From Malania oleifera (taxonomy: Eukaryota > Streptophyta > Magnoliopsida > Santalales > Ximeniaceae), in assembly GCF_029873635.1 (NCBI RefSeq), contig NC_080425.1:39869390-39933389 (forward strand): DNA of 64,000 nucleotides. The letters run 5' to 3'. How positions within the stretch are numbered: the stretch's first letter is position 1; each line of letters opens with the position of its first letter. The notes beneath the pieces were generated by a model. It had not been told where the DNA came from and did not search any database. It saw only the letters and a list, made by a program, of their open reading frames with translations. The position numbers and the translations under genes are program-made. Shown one piece after another: positions 10,174-22,620 of this stretch.

Positions 10174-12876
10174 ATGCTAGGTTTGTGCTCTTTGGATCCT
10201 GAGTTAGTGCCTATAGAACCCGAGATTGAGAGATCACATAGGTCAATTAGGAAGTCTACCTCTAGTCTTGAGTTAGCCGAGTATTTTGAACCCAAAGTCA
10301 TGGTTGAACATCAATTGGTTCCTGCCTTTCATGACTTGGAACCTTAAGCTCCCCACCGACTAGCGGCGGAAGAGCAACCTCTTTGGCCCCTTAGAGACTG
10401 CTTTACACCCAACGCATACACCTCACCTTCTTGTATCCGGTTTCCAAAGGTCGAGGCAGCACAATTTGAAATTAATACTTCTATCTTCTCAATGCTTTCC
10501 AACTTCTTTAGGAATTCGATCGAAAATCCAAACAAGCATCTAAATGAGTTTCTTAAAGTTTGTTCCACCGTCGCTATACCTCACTTTGGTGATGATGCCC
10601 TCCGATTAAGGCTATTCCCATTCTCTTTAAAGGATAAAGCCAAATATTGGTTGAAATCCTTAGATTCGAACTTGGTGACCAATTGGGCCACTATGCATTA
10701 TGAATTCCTGAAAAAGTACTTCCACATTGGGGAAACTAACCAGATGAGGAAGAAAATCACTACTTTCTCATAGATAGATGGGGAACAATTTTTTGAGACT
10801 TGGGAACGCTTTAGGGACCTCCTGCGTAAATTCCCTCACCATCAAGTCCCAAGGTGACAGTTAGTCCAAACCTTCTGTGAAGGTTTAGGAGAGTATAACC
10901 GGTCCATGGTTGATGTATCTTGCGGGGTTACTTTTCTCACGAAGCACGATAATAAGGTTTGGGCTCTCTTTGAGACCCTTGCCAAGAATTCTGATAAGCA
11001 TGCTGTTGCTATAGATAGACCCTACCAACCTTCTTCTTCCCATCCTAAAGGAGTTTATGAATTAGCCACTAGACATGACCTGGCACCTACCTTGCACACC
11101 ATCGGTAAGAAATTAGATCAGGTCTTGTCCCTAGGACAATCACTTCTGTCTGTGACATGCGCCGAGGTGTGTGCCATTTGCTCTGACCCCTCTCATACTT
11201 GCTATATCTGCCCCCATGTGTCTCCCACACCTGATTTTGTGCAGGAAGAAGTTAAGGCCACCTATAATTGGTACAATATGCCGACCAATGGTCCCTACTC
11301 TAACAAGTACAATCCTAGGTGGAGTAAACATCCTAACTTCTCTTGGAGGCCACAAGCTCCGGGTTTTCAAGCTCAAAGACCTCAAAAATCACCCACTGCT
11401 CCACCTCCTCACCCATTTAAGAATCCTCAAAATCCTTCTGTGTGTTCTCCCCTCAACAATCAGCGTTTCAACCACCATCTCCTCCTCAGCCCCAATATGA
11501 TAGATCTTTTCAAGAGATGGTGTTAAAAGCACTTAAGGGCATTAAGGCTGATCCCCAAGTGTATCAGCAACTACTCCACTCTTACTCCCAATCTATCGCC
11601 AAGTTAGAAGCCACCATGGGCCAACTAGCTACATCTTTGAGTGGGAGATATGAGGGTAAATTGCCAAGTTAGCCTCCAATGAATCCTAAAGGCTAGTATG
11701 GGTTAGAATGTGAGCCAGTTGCTAGTCCTTCATCATATCATAAGCAAGCCCAGGCTGTGACCATTCGTTAGAGTGGTAGGGAGGTAAATAATAGGGCTGG
11801 GGAGAAGTTAGACCAAGAAAAGGGTAGGGAGAAGACGAGGGAAGAGCCCGATGCTGAACCATGTAATCTTCCTTCCTCCAATATGGTAACTGATATCGAG
11901 ATACCTACCCCCTCCAATTTTGGAGCACTTCCCCATTATGTTCCTGTAGTGCCATACCCTGCAGCTCTTTATGCACCCTCGAAATATAAGAAAGAAAACA
12001 ATACTGAGTCCATTATGGACACATTCAGGCAAGTCAAGGTCAATATTCCTCTCTTAGATGATATCATGCAAGTGCTTGTGTATGCCAAGGTCCTCAAGGA
12101 CTAGTGCACACAAAAGTGCAAGTCAAGGATGCACATGAATAAACAAGTTAGGCTGACTGAGCATGTGAGCTTAATTATTTTAGGTCATATTCCTCCAAAA
12201 CTTAAAGACCCCAATGCTGCCACCATCTCATGAGTAATCGGAGATTACACTATTGATAGGGATCTTTTAGATTTGGGAGTGAGTGTGAACCTACTTCCCT
12301 ACTCGATCTACAAACAATTCAATTTAGGAGAGTTGAAGCCCACCCCAGTCACATTAAGCTTCGCCGACCGATCAGTGAAAAAACCCCGACGTGTGATAGA
12401 GGATGTTTTGGTCAAAATCAAAGAATTCTATTACCTTGTTGACTTTGTTGTCTTGGATATGGAACTTGCCGACCCAACCAAGGATCTGATCCTTATCCTA
12501 TTATGATGATCCTTCTTAGCTATGACTAATGCCTGCATCCAGTGTAGGATCGGGATCATGGATGTGTCCTGTGGTAATATGCAACTCTGACTGAATGTAT
12601 TTCATGCTTTCCAACATCCACCTGATGACGTCCAAGCTGTAGATGTTGAATTGATTAATGAATGTGTCAAGGGAGTGGCTCCCTCATTTTATTGGAGGGA
12701 CCCCCTTAAGGTGATACTTCATAGTGATAGCCCTTTCATATATGGCTTGGAGGACCAATATGAGCAAATCTTTGTCATTTATGAATCGGTCTCTAGCTTA
12801 AAGGCAGGGCTTTGGGTAAGTGAGAAATGGTTTAATGGGGTCATGTTGGAAGATACTCCTATTTTTGAACCAGGTT
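10174..12876 (+). pseudogene. gag-pro: Athila-type gag-protease polyprotein, degraded
   Basis: A broken open frame begins at ATG 10174 (or earlier) with a stop at 10345. The gag core at about 10480-10770 reads NPNKHLNEFLKVCST...LRLFPFSLKDKAKYWLKSL, a Retrotrans_gag signature. A downstream stretch (10906-11526) includes a Cys/His cluster CAICSDPSHTCYIC and YNMPTNGPYSNKYNP. After frameshifts, 11442-11672 carries IAKLEATMGQLATSLS. The protease region (12010-12506) shows VKVNIPLLDDIMQVLVYAKVLKD and LDLGVSVNLLPYSIYKQF, where DLG stands in the aspartic-protease DTG position. 12520-12876 continues through GRPFLAMTNA-like text to the protein's end. Reverse transcriptase, RNase H and integrase are absent. 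Multiple stops and frameshifts make it non-functional. Confidence 0.85.
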
Positions 12877-13037
12877 GAGTTCAAAATTAGCATTTATTGC
12901 GTCTGGCTAAAGACTGTAAACCTAGTGCTTCTAGGAGGTAACCCAATTGTATTTCTTATTTTTATTTCTTCTCCGAGTCCGTAGGTTTTCCATTGTAGAA
13001 TAGGTTAAGTTTAGGGTTCTTAGAATAGGTCATAGGT
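12877..13037 (+). other. Athila junction replacing RT-integrase
   Basis: Contains AAAGACTGTAAACCTAG...GGAGGTAACCC (about 12912-12945), which resembles the conserved non-coding stretch normally found just after integrase in Athila elements. Its position right after protease dates the loss of RT and integrase to a deletion inside pol. Confidence 0.55.
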
Positions 13038-13336
13038 TAGTTGAGGTGTGACTAGGGTGCGACCAGCACACATAGGTGTGACTTGGTCGAAGCCCTGAAA
13101 GTCTTCTGAACTTCCAAATTCCTATAAAGCTCAACTACGGTGCGAATAGCACTACCCCTGGCGTGACCTAGTTGAGCAACTAAATCTTCTGAACTTCCAA
13201 ATCACTGAGGAGTTCAATTAGGGCATGACCTGGTCGGGAGCCTATTTTCCTGATTTAGTTGGGGGTGCGACCAGGGCGTAACCAGAACAAAGCTGGTGCG
13301 ATCTGGTCGACCCAGTCAAAAATCATGTTTAAACTC
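13038..13336 (+). promoter_or_regulatory. Internal palindromic-motif array and TTTAAA upstream of Athila second ORF
   Basis: Copies include GGTGCGACCAGC, GGTGTGACTTGGTCG, TGGCGTGACCTAG, GGCATGACCTGGTCGG, GGTGCGACCAGGGCG and GGTGCGATCTGGTCGAC, the same type as in the Athila LTRs. It is followed by GTTTAAACTCC at about 13327. An 18-bp phrase TCTTCTGAACTTCCAAAT is repeated at about 13103 and 13185. Downstream sequence to 13700 is C/T-rich and leader-like. Confidence 0.5.
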
Positions 13337-13690
13337 CTTTTTCCTACAAAGCCCTAACCACTTGTTTTCCTTGTTCCTTCATCTCTCCTTTTTGTACCCA
13401 AGCCCCAACCTGGTCATCCAAGCCTCCTCCACCTTCCCAGAGCTCCGGTAATCCTTCGGTGACCTGCCCTATCTCCGGTCATCCCCTTCTTATGCGAAAC
13501 TTCATTCCTCATACCTAGGGTTTTGACCATTAATCTCCCTTGCGCACGAGGGCTTCTCTTCTACCCTTTTTGTGCCTGTATCCCTTCTGCTTCTTTATCT
13601 TCAACCTTCCACTTCGCCTTTATAGTTCTCCACCTTCATCGAGTTAGTTCATCCCCATTTAGCATTCTTTGATGATGCTGTGCAATTCAG
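13337..13690 (+). other. Pyrimidine-rich leader before Athila second ORF
   Basis: No ORF of substance. It is C/T-rich (CCCTAACCACTTG, CCTTGTTCCTTCATCTCTCC) and resembles a 5' untranslated leader, which suits a separate transcript for the second ORF. Confidence 0.4.
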
Positions 13691-13694
13691 AGTC

Positions 13695-15836
13695 CTAAGT
13701 TGCTTCCAAGCAACTCCAATCCTCACAATTTGCCTCCAAATGAAAAAAGGGTTTAGGATCAACCATGGGATGAGTCTTCGTCCCGGGTCCAACCATGCTC
13801 CACCTGTGCAGGGGACTACGAGGGGTCACGCGGCCTAGAGAGGGCCCATGTACAAATATAGACTTGTGCCCACCCTCACTAGAGATGCTGCGTAAAGGTT
13901 CTTCAGGGAGGAAGATGGACCATTATATGACCCCGCCCATCACCACATACCATCTAGTTTTGGTCCAGGAAGTCTATCAGAACCTATAACAAAAATAATT
14001 GGATAGGCATCTTGTCCACCGCTGTTCAGGGCATGGGGTTTGATTTGATGCCAACATTGATCGAGAGGGCATGGTCCCATGAGGAGGTAGATGATACACC
14101 GTGGGGGGCCCTCGACTCCTCAAAAGTCCACCACATCATCAGTCATTTGTTTCACGGCCTTTACTCTGATGGTGGTAATATGCAGTAAGGCACATGCATG
14201 GCACAGAGTAGGATACCCGATACCTGCTTCTTTTAGACTTGATCCTACAACGCAATATCTGCACATCTGGGCATCACTTTAAGAGGCGCGACATTCATCT
14301 GCAGGTTTTATACGCCGCGCACTAGAATAGAAATATAGAAATTCCTCAATTCATTATGGACGAGATGATCATGTTCTGCGAGAGGAATGTGAGGCACTCG
14401 AGGCTGAGGAGGCCTCTGCTGAGGCTAGTGCACATTCAGGCCACTAGGGGAAACGAAGAGGCCCCTCATTACATATGCCCAGCTCATCATGTCGATCCTG
14501 ATGTGCAAGAAGATAAACTTGGGCAATCTAGATGTGAACATCCCCATTGGAGAGGTCACCATTGAGTGGACATGGTGTTTGAGCCTAAATTTGGTGGCCA
14601 CAACACAGCTGAAAGTTCACTGGTGGGTAGCGCTTAAGGGTTAACCGGGGTTGAATTTCTAGTGCCCCTTTTCTATCATGAACTCAAGGAGCCAGCACAC
14701 TCACTAGTGCTACCACGTTGAAGAGTACAAAAGAAGAAGAGGAGGATGACTGTTGAGCCCTCCACCTTTGCTGTGACACCTTCAGAGCCAGCACCTCCAG
14801 TGTCGGCACCTCCTCCACCGGGATCCACCACTATGGAGGAGACAAAGGAGATGATTTCTCAGGGATTTGGAGCACTTGTAGAGGCAGTCTGAGTCTACTT
14901 CCTTAGTGCGTTGGTGACATTCAGATTTGCAGGGTTCGCAGCTTCAACCTCGACCCCTGGACCCTCAATTCCTCTTGCTCCTCCATCCCCCACAACTACA
15001 CAGGAGGTATCTTCCTTATCTTCTCCTCACCCATCACCAATTCTGCCTCCTTCAGGAGCTGTGCAGCTCCTGCTCCTCGATGCCCTCCACCACAGCCTGG
15101 CCATCAGTCTCCTGCACCACAGATTACTCCCCCAGCAAGTTTGGTGGTGATGATTGGGATAGAGATGAGCAGTGAGGATGAGCCGACGCCTCCTACTAAG
15201 GAGACATCTATGCTAGCCACTGATACCATGGGTGAGGCATAGTCTCTCGCGAGTCCACGTGTGCCCATGGATGTGCCACCCATAGGAGAGCTACCTACTG
15301 AGCTAACCGCTACTCCAGCATCTACGGTTGTTGCTGTAGAGCATGCGGAGGTGGAGCATGCCTATCCAGATCCCTCCATGATGATCGCTCTTATCTTACA
15401 TGTGGATATTTTGGTGCCCCCAATGACTCTTTCCATCGTCACACCTCCTATTCCTGGCCAATAACATGTATTGGCACAGATGTCGAGAAACCAGTACGCT
15501 AGAAGAGTAGCCACCTCATCTACTTGACCACCTTCTGTTTCCCTGTGTGCACCCACCCCAACCCTTCATGCTCCACCTGTAGCCTCAGTTTCGCACACAC
15601 CACCTTCTCTACCCACCCCACCCCTGCCTATTCCTACTAGCATTCCATCTGCGGCCTTAGCATCACCCGAATCACTAGCGGTATATGGTAGTTTTTTCAA
15701 CGAGGATGAGTCAGCTTCAAGACCGCAATCTGATGTGGCTCACTAATCTGATGTGAGCACTCCATCTGATGCGTCCGTTGATCTGGGGGGTGGCAATTCT
15801 GATTATGATGCCAGTTGTTCTACTGAGGAGGATTAG
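13695..15836 (+). pseudogene. Athila second ORF (env-like position), degraded
   Basis: Several short frames can be strung together: FGPGSLSEPIT, NNWIGILSTAVQGMGFDLMPTLIERAWSHEEVDDTPWGALDSSKVHHIISHLFHGLYSDGG (about 13990-14190) and TYAQLIMSILMCKKINLGNLDVNIPIGEVTIEWTW (about 14475-14575). A Pro/Ser/Thr-rich segment (14750-15660) and an acidic tail FNEDESASRPQSDVAH...NSDYDASCSTEED ending at 15836 follow. This is the place of the env-like ORF of Athila. No signal peptide or transmembrane segment is visible. The pattern is closer to the plant transposon protein type seen at 2543 than to an envelope. At least ten stops or shifts. Confidence 0.6.
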
Positions 15837-17857
15837 GGTTAGCCATTTAGGATCCTTTGATATGCGCTCTCCTTTGTGATTATATTGTGCTCAGGAACAC
15901 AAATTTTTTTTTTTTTCTGTATTTCTTGTTTCTTTTGTATCACCTTACCTTTGGTTGGTTGTACTTGTGCTTATAATGTCTCTATTTTCAGTTGTACTGC
16001 CTCTGTAATTAATGAATATATGGTAATTTGGTTCCATCTATCTTTTGTGCTGAGTGTACCATTGCTCTTATCTATATATCTTGTTTTTATGTTAGATGCT
16101 TCCTTATGCAGCTACACTTGTTTGATCTTTAGTCACCGTGTCGTGCTTCCTTCCCGTGCTTTCCAGGTTCTTTCTGTCCATATTTCAGTAAGGACACTGA
16201 AGTTTTAAGTTGGGGGTAGTGGGGTCAGGAGAGCACCACACAACACATTTTGGGTACAAAAATGACATAATTTTTTAATTTTCAGTGAATATTGTATGTT
16301 TCATGCCATGTTAAAACATTTTATACCCTTTACATACTTCTATATAGCCTGTATGTTACATGGTTAGGCTATCTTTTAGATGAATTTATTATGCTCACTA
16401 ACAATGTAGTGAGTTACTTGTGCACAATTTCACGCGATATAGTCAATTCACTTGTTTTGTCACTTGATGAGGGCTGACCAGGAATTCATTCGTTTTAATT
16501 CTGTTGTATAAGTTCTTGTATTCACATGGTATTTTACAAGGCTAGGATGCACTTTCACACTATTTGTATCACTTAGGGTTCCTTGTAAGCACTGAGAGAA
16601 TAACTGTGGTAATTATGACACCTTGTGAGGTTTTGTACAACCTTTCATTTTTTGTGAGAGTCATTTATATGAACTTTGAGTTCACGAAACTCAACTTTCA
16701 TTTTCTAGATATTCTTTGCATACTAGTCTTTGTATTTGCATTTTCTAGCCTAGAGGTGATGTCTAGTGGGGAGATATAAACCTAGGTCTTGTAGCCTACT
16801 CAAGACATGAGAATAGCCTCCCCTAGAGATGAACATAATTCATGAACTCCCTTTTTTAGCTTAATTTCCTATTGGTAGCATGAAGATGACATAAGTTGTG
16901 ATGATTGTCCTAACTGACCATGGAAGAAAAATACATAAATAAAAGAATGAGTAGAAAAGAGAAAAGAAAAATAAATAAGAAAAAGGCATAGCATACCTGC
17001 TCCAAATACAAAATAGTTAAGATAGGGACATAACACACCATATCCCTACATGTATGAAGCTTCTTCGGGTGCTCTAATGCATACAATGTATTCACACCTA
17101 GTTTTTGAATGTTCCATCTTGGGTGGTCTTGGTTGGATGTGGTGAGTAGGTGAGAAGGCGCTAGGGTGAAGGACCCAATACCTCGTTAATAGGCTAGATC
17201 CCATTTTTATGAGACTAGTTCACTCCATTTTCATCGTTGGTTCTTAGAAGTATGTGAGATGTTTGATTATGCATGTTTTTCCTCACATACGAGAGAGACC
17301 CCATCTTCTTGAGTGTTTTTGAGAGTATATCGGTGAGGTTGAGTTAAGACGACCGTTCTATAGGTGTCTCATGGTGCCCCGAGTGCAACGAATCAGTCAC
17401 TTTACACATGCCTTATAATCATGCTTGCTTATACTCAGATTTATATGATAATATTAAATTTGAATTGTAATTTCTGGTTAATTCTCTATGAGTTATGAAT
17501 TTCTTGATGCCTATACACTGTTGAGACTTGTTTGAGTGACTTGCATTGGAGTTGTTTGTATAATGAAGTTATGTATGGAGGAGCCTGACTATAACAACGT
17601 TATATTCCTATATGTGAAATGGCATGATTGTGTCACTTGTTGATCTTATTGAATGTCCATTGAGATTGGTGTTTATGGATATCGCCTTAGAAACCCTCAC
17701 GAGACTATAAGTCATCTACTAGGGTCACCTAGGGGCTTAAAGCCTTGTTGCATACGATAAATGCAATCGTGTTTCCCACGGAAAAGGAGGTAGATAGGAT
17801 TTTAGTTATCTTTCATAGTTTTATTAGTTTTGCTTTGCTCGAGGACTAGCAAATTCT
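15837..17857 (+). mobile_element. Athila 3' untranslated region, second copy
   Basis: Non-coding and collinear with 5510-7208 over most of its length. T-rich ORFs here are shadows. It ends in GAGGACTAGCAAATTCTAAG before the polypurine tract. Confidence 0.75.
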
Positions 17858-17870
17858 AAGTTGGGGGTTG
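17858..17870 (+). other. Athila polypurine tract
   Basis: AAGTTGGGGGTTG abuts the LTR start TGATGTG. The same tract occurs at 7209-7220. Confidence 0.82.
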
Positions 17871-19351
17871 TGATGTGTCCCTAAAAGGCACTATTTTAGG
17901 CTCCCATTTACTTATGTTTTGTCCTCATTTATCTTGTATTTACCCTTTCTTATCATAGTTCAGAGTTATGCATGATTTGTTCATGTTTGAGGAAAATGAA
18001 GTTAAAGTCGAGGAGTTAAGCAACGCAAGAAGCCAAGGGAGAAATTGGGAAGCACAAGGCTTAACCAAGTGCTGAACCAAGTCCCCAAAGCCTCAATTCA
18101 TTGAAGCAAACAAGACCTTGCTCGACCATGTGGTACGACCAACAAGCACAAGGGGTGACCATGTCAAAGAAGGAAGACTCCAAGGTTCACACTGAAATGA
18201 AGATGCTGAGAGGTTCGACCATTGGCGCGACCAAGCGACCATGAGGGACGACCAGGTCAGTTGAATAGAGACTGACTAAAGCTGAGATCCTGAGAGTCTC
18301 GACTAGTAGTGTGACTAGGAGACCTATAGGCGCGACCAGGTCGAGGAAGCCTGAAGTTTGAACCCTAGAATTCCCGTGAGTCTCGACTAAGGGAAGAACA
18401 TGGTGCGATCAGGTTGCCAGGCATGAGCCCAGTAATTTTCTTCATGAGATTTTCTACAAAAATTTTTCTGATTTGAATTCAAATGCTTGTAAACACTTTT
18501 GGAGTATAAAAACTAGCTTCGAATATGTGATTAGGGTTCCCCTTTGGTCCTTCTTTGGTTAGTGACAAACATAAAGAGTCTTTGGGTGCCACTTAGGTTA
18601 GATTTACTTATTTCCTTTCAATTTCATGTCTGGTTTCGATTCATATTCTTTGAAGGCCTGGGAAAACCTTCGAGTTTTGGGTGCTGCTGCATAGATAAAT
18701 GGTTTTCGATTGTAATCTCGATTGCTAGTGACAAGCCTTCGAGCTACAATTGAAGCTGTTTTCAACACATATTTCTTTACTCTTCTTTGATTTAAATTCT
18801 ACACTTTAAAAACCTTGTCTTTAATTTCCATGCACTTTTACTTCTTTGATTGTGAGGAAACCCTAAGGGATAGGATAACATAGCTAGGGATTCAGTCACT
18901 TATATGTAAGAGCTTACGGTTCCTATAGGGTGTTCTCGTGCTCGCTGGATAGGGTATACCCTAGTTCCTATGATCGTGCTCCGGACCATTGGTGCACCTT
19001 TGCTACTCTATGCCACTCGAATGGTTCACTTGACCATCTAACTTAGTACAGATAGCTAATCGAACATAGTTATCGCAAATGACAGCCTAAGTTGAATTCA
19101 TTATTTGAGACCTGCTTTTTAATAGTAGTGTTAATGTAATTTACTTGCTTTCGTAGTTAATAGAAGCACCAGAGATCTCATTTTTTTTTCCTTTCATACA
19201 AAGTGTAGTAAATTAGGCTAGAAGTCATAAACAAATGCACTGAGTCCTTGAAGTTCGACAACCGACTCACTCCTTGTTCTACTGAACTTGGGCGTAAGTA
19301 GGTTATAAATATTATTTTTGGTAGTTAAGGACCCAATCCTTGGCAAGCCTA
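17871..19351 (+). repeat. Athila-type 3' LTR of second copy
   Basis: Collinear with 8768-10057. Includes the motif array (18045-18425), TATA box TATAAAAA at 18505-18512 and the closing text GTAGTTAAGGACCCAA.CCTTGGCAAGCC shared with the end of the first-copy LTR. The end is set from that match (CCTA here, CCCA at 8763-8766). Confidence 0.8.
18045..18425 (+). promoter_or_regulatory. Motif array of Athila 3' LTR
   Basis: Copies include GGCGCGACCAAGCGACC, GGGACGACCAGGTC, GGCGCGACCAGGTCG and GGTGCGATCAGGTTG. It keeps more intact CG than the 5' LTR array and stands about 80 bp upstream of TATAAAAA. Confidence 0.65.
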
Positions 19352-21340
19352 CCACCTACCAGTAAATGAAAGCCTTTTGAAGATATTAGGTTTAGGAGTA
19401 CAATTGTGCATAGGGATTGTAACGTTTTAAATCCTCATTTTTGAGAATTTAAAGGGTTAGCATCTTAAAACACCCATTCCATTGAATGGTTGCCATGCTT
19501 ACCTTATGTGTGTCTGTGCATCCCATTTGAAATGATTTTTGAAAGAACCAACTCTTAAAAAGGCTTTCATAGGATTTATAAAAATCCTACTACTTTGAAG
19601 CCAAATAAAAAACAAAACAAAAAATAAAAAAAGACATATAACATACACATGCATACCAAACATGCGGTAAGGGGATTTGAGTTTTTGTTTGTTATCGCTA
19701 AATATACAAATAGAGTGCCTACATGCCCTTAAAAGAGGAATCAAGTCATCTATAGTTCAAAAAAATAATTTTATTTTTGAAAGAGACATCAAACAACATG
19801 AATTTGCTTGATTTTTGGTTTCTTTGGGAGGGAGACCATAAAATTAAACTTGAAATCCCAATTTATCTTCTAGAAAAGAGGCCTTTTAATCCACTCAACT
19901 ACCACATCATAAATGGTCCATTAAAAGGGTAAATTCCCTAAAAGACATATATGGTTTATTTTGAAGGAAAACCATGAAAATCATCTAAAAAAATATGGAT
20001 TTCTGGGAGGAGAACCACAAACCCGCCTTGATTGTTAGTTTGAAAAGATTGGAGAACACCTAAATGCTGCTTCATAGGTGTATGACCTTAATTAAAATGA
20101 AGAGATTTGCAAAAAACATTGATGTCTTTAAGATGAAAAGATTGGAGAACACCCATATGACACTTTACGGATGTACGACCACAGATGATTTGAAAACTTT
20201 GCAAACGCATTGATGTATTTTTAGAAAACTCTTGTAAATCCCTTTTTTTTTTTTTTTTTATGAAAGAGTGATTTTTTTTGTAGAAAAATCCTGAAAATTT
20301 ATAAGAAAAAATCCCTTAATATCAATCATAGGTACTCTACCATGTGTAGAGACATTAACATACTCAAAATCACCAAAAACAAAAATCAAATGAGCATATA
20401 AGCTAGGCATTCTCAGGATTTGGTGGGTGACCAAATGCAAAGGTCGGCCGACCACTTGCAGGCAATAGCTACATTTTCAAAAAGAAGATACGTTGATCGA
20501 TTACTTGGTGTGGCCGGTTCATTGCTTGAACAATAACTTTAGCACACACATATATTTTGACACTTTAGCATATTTTTTCCCATGCAAAGATGAACGAAAC
20601 ATTTCTTATGATTGCTAATATGCAGTTTTGACATCGGAATGACGAGAAACGATGAAGTACGAATCATAACATTCAAATAACCATATAAACATGCCAAAAT
20701 GAATGTAATGTATGGAAGTGTAATGAAGGAAGGGGTTTGACACTGGCCTTTTTCGAGAATAACCCTCTATAGATCAAGTGGAAGACCCTTCACTTTGAAT
20801 GACACAGCCAAAATCTCCTTTAGGAGAAAAGAAGTGTGATTTATCTTATTTCTCCCCTTCAAATAAAAATCCGCTTGAAACTTACAAAATTCCTTTTGAA
20901 AACCCTCATTTTACCCTCTCTTCGATCTCCCCCTAAAGTCTTTTTGAAAATGTCCTTTTATAGGCCTTCAAAGGAGGGAGGGAAAACCATTTTTATTTGA
21001 ATTCAAAAATAACTATTGATAACTGCCACCCAATAACCACATATGTCGGAGGTTGACATGTGGTATTAATATGACATGTGTTTGACCAAAAATCTATAGT
21101 CAGTCACGTGGATACAACTTAAAAAATTCAAATTTGTCTTGAGTTGATCGACCACCTTGAGGGGCCAGTTACCTACGAGATTGTGCCAACATCTAGAAAT
21201 GGAGAAAGGGTTGGTTGATCGCCCTAAGAGGACAACTAACTTTGAGTGCATTTTTTGGCTCTTCTCTTCATTTTCTTGGATTTTAGAATCTTCTTTCAGG
21301 TCAAAGTTTGTTTGGTAAAACAATTGACTATCAATAATCC
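19352..21340 (+). mobile_element. Tat/Ogre-like Gypsy leader fragment, non-coding
   Basis: 19360-19495 matches 52672-52800 closely (AAATGAAAGCCTTT ... GAATTTAAA.GGTTAGCA..CTAAAACACCCATTCCATTGAATG), which resembles the conserved leader downstream of the primer site in Tat/Ogre elements. A two-copy repeat of about 95 bp starts at 20041 (GAAAAGATTGGAGAACACC). Palindromic motifs GGTCGGCCGACC (about 20442) and TTGATCGACCACC (about 21143) are present. No ORF is convincing. Confidence 0.55.
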
Positions 21341-22620
21341 TTAGAAAAAGAAAATAGGACTGTTATTAGGGATCAGATGATCCCTAATTGTCTTGTCCTT
21401 AGAAAGAGAAAATAGGTTAGATCAAATTGATTTGATGACATTTAACTGACTTGTCCTTTGTAAAGGAAGGAGAATGAACCTTAAGGATATGATGACCCTG
21501 AATTAACTTGTCCTTTGAAAGGAAAAAAGGAAAAGTTTCAGGGGGTTTGATGACCCCAATTTGACTTGTCCTTTGATGTAGGGGTTTGATAACCCTAAAT
21601 TGAATTGCTTTTAGAAAAGAAAAAGGTACAAACCATAGGGGTTTGATGACCCTAACTTGACTTGTACTTTGAAAAGAAAAGAGGACAGACCTCAAGGGTT
21701 TGATGACTTTGAATTGACTTGTTCTCTAAAAAAGAAAAGGGGATAGTCCATAGGGATTTGATGACCTTAAACTAACTTGCCTATTGAAAAAAAAAAAGGA
21801 TAGTCTTAAGGATTTGATGACCACGAACTAACTTGTCTTTTAAAAAAGAACAGGGTATAGTCCTCAGGAATTTGATGAACTTAAAACTGATTTATCTTTT
21901 AGAAAAGAAAAAATGTAGTGCTTATAGATTTGATAACCCCAAATTGACTTGGCCTTTAGAAAAAGAAAAGAGGACATGCCTTAGGGGTTTAGTGACCTCA
22001 AATTGTCATATACTTGAAAAAGAAAAGAGGACAATCCTCAAGGAGTTAAGGACCCCAAATTGTATGTCTTTTGAAAACAAAGGAGGATAAACCTCAACAA
22101 TTTGATGACTTTGAATTCGTTGCATTTTTTGAAAACAAATGAGGCTAGACCTTATGGATTTGATCACCTCAAACTAACTTGCCCATTATAAAAAAAAAAA
22201 AAGGGGGGGGGGGGGGCGATAGACCTTAGGGACTTGGTAACCCCCAACTAACTTGTCCTTAGGAGAGAAAAATGGACAAACCTTAGAGATTTTCTAATGC
22301 CAATTGACTTGCCTATTGAAAAGAAAAAAAGGATTGACCTTAGGTATTTGATGGCTCTAAACTAACATGCCTAATGATAAGAAAAGAGGAAATACCTTAG
22401 GGTTTTGATGACCCCAACTAACTTGTACTTAGGAAAGAAAAAATCATAGACCGCAAGGATTTGATGACTATAAACTCACTTGCCCCTTGACAAGAAAAGA
22501 GGATAGAACTTAATAATTTAATGACCTGAACTAACTTGCCCTTAAAGAAGAAAAGAGAACAGACCTTATGGATTTGATGACCCCAAACTATTATATCCTT
22601 CACAATAACAAAAATTCTAT
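21341..22620. repeat. Minisatellite, about 20 degenerate units of ~60 bp
   Basis: Recurring unit close to GAAAAGAAAAGAGGACA, then CCTTAGGGATTTGATGACC, then CCAAACTAACTTGTCCTTT. Spacing between successive AAAAGA blocks is about 55-62 bp. A homopolymer A13-G14 sits at 22190-22216. ORFs crossing it on either strand are by-products of the repeat. Confidence 0.85.

Larger units (their letters stand above)
8768..19351 (+). mobile_element. Non-autonomous Athila-type Gypsy element with both LTRs
   Basis: LTR, gag-protease, internal array, second ORF, 3' untranslated region, polypurine tract and LTR in order. Lacks RT, RNase H and integrase. No target duplication could be read: the left side abuts another Athila LTR and the right side abuts Tat-like DNA. 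Confidence 0.75.

Noticed and set aside
15876..16208. 110-aa Cys/Phe-rich ORF after the Athila second ORF, possible envelope
   Set aside because: T-rich 3' untranslated DNA; the collinear first copy (from about 5510) does not keep a matching frame, and no signal or fusion motif is visible.
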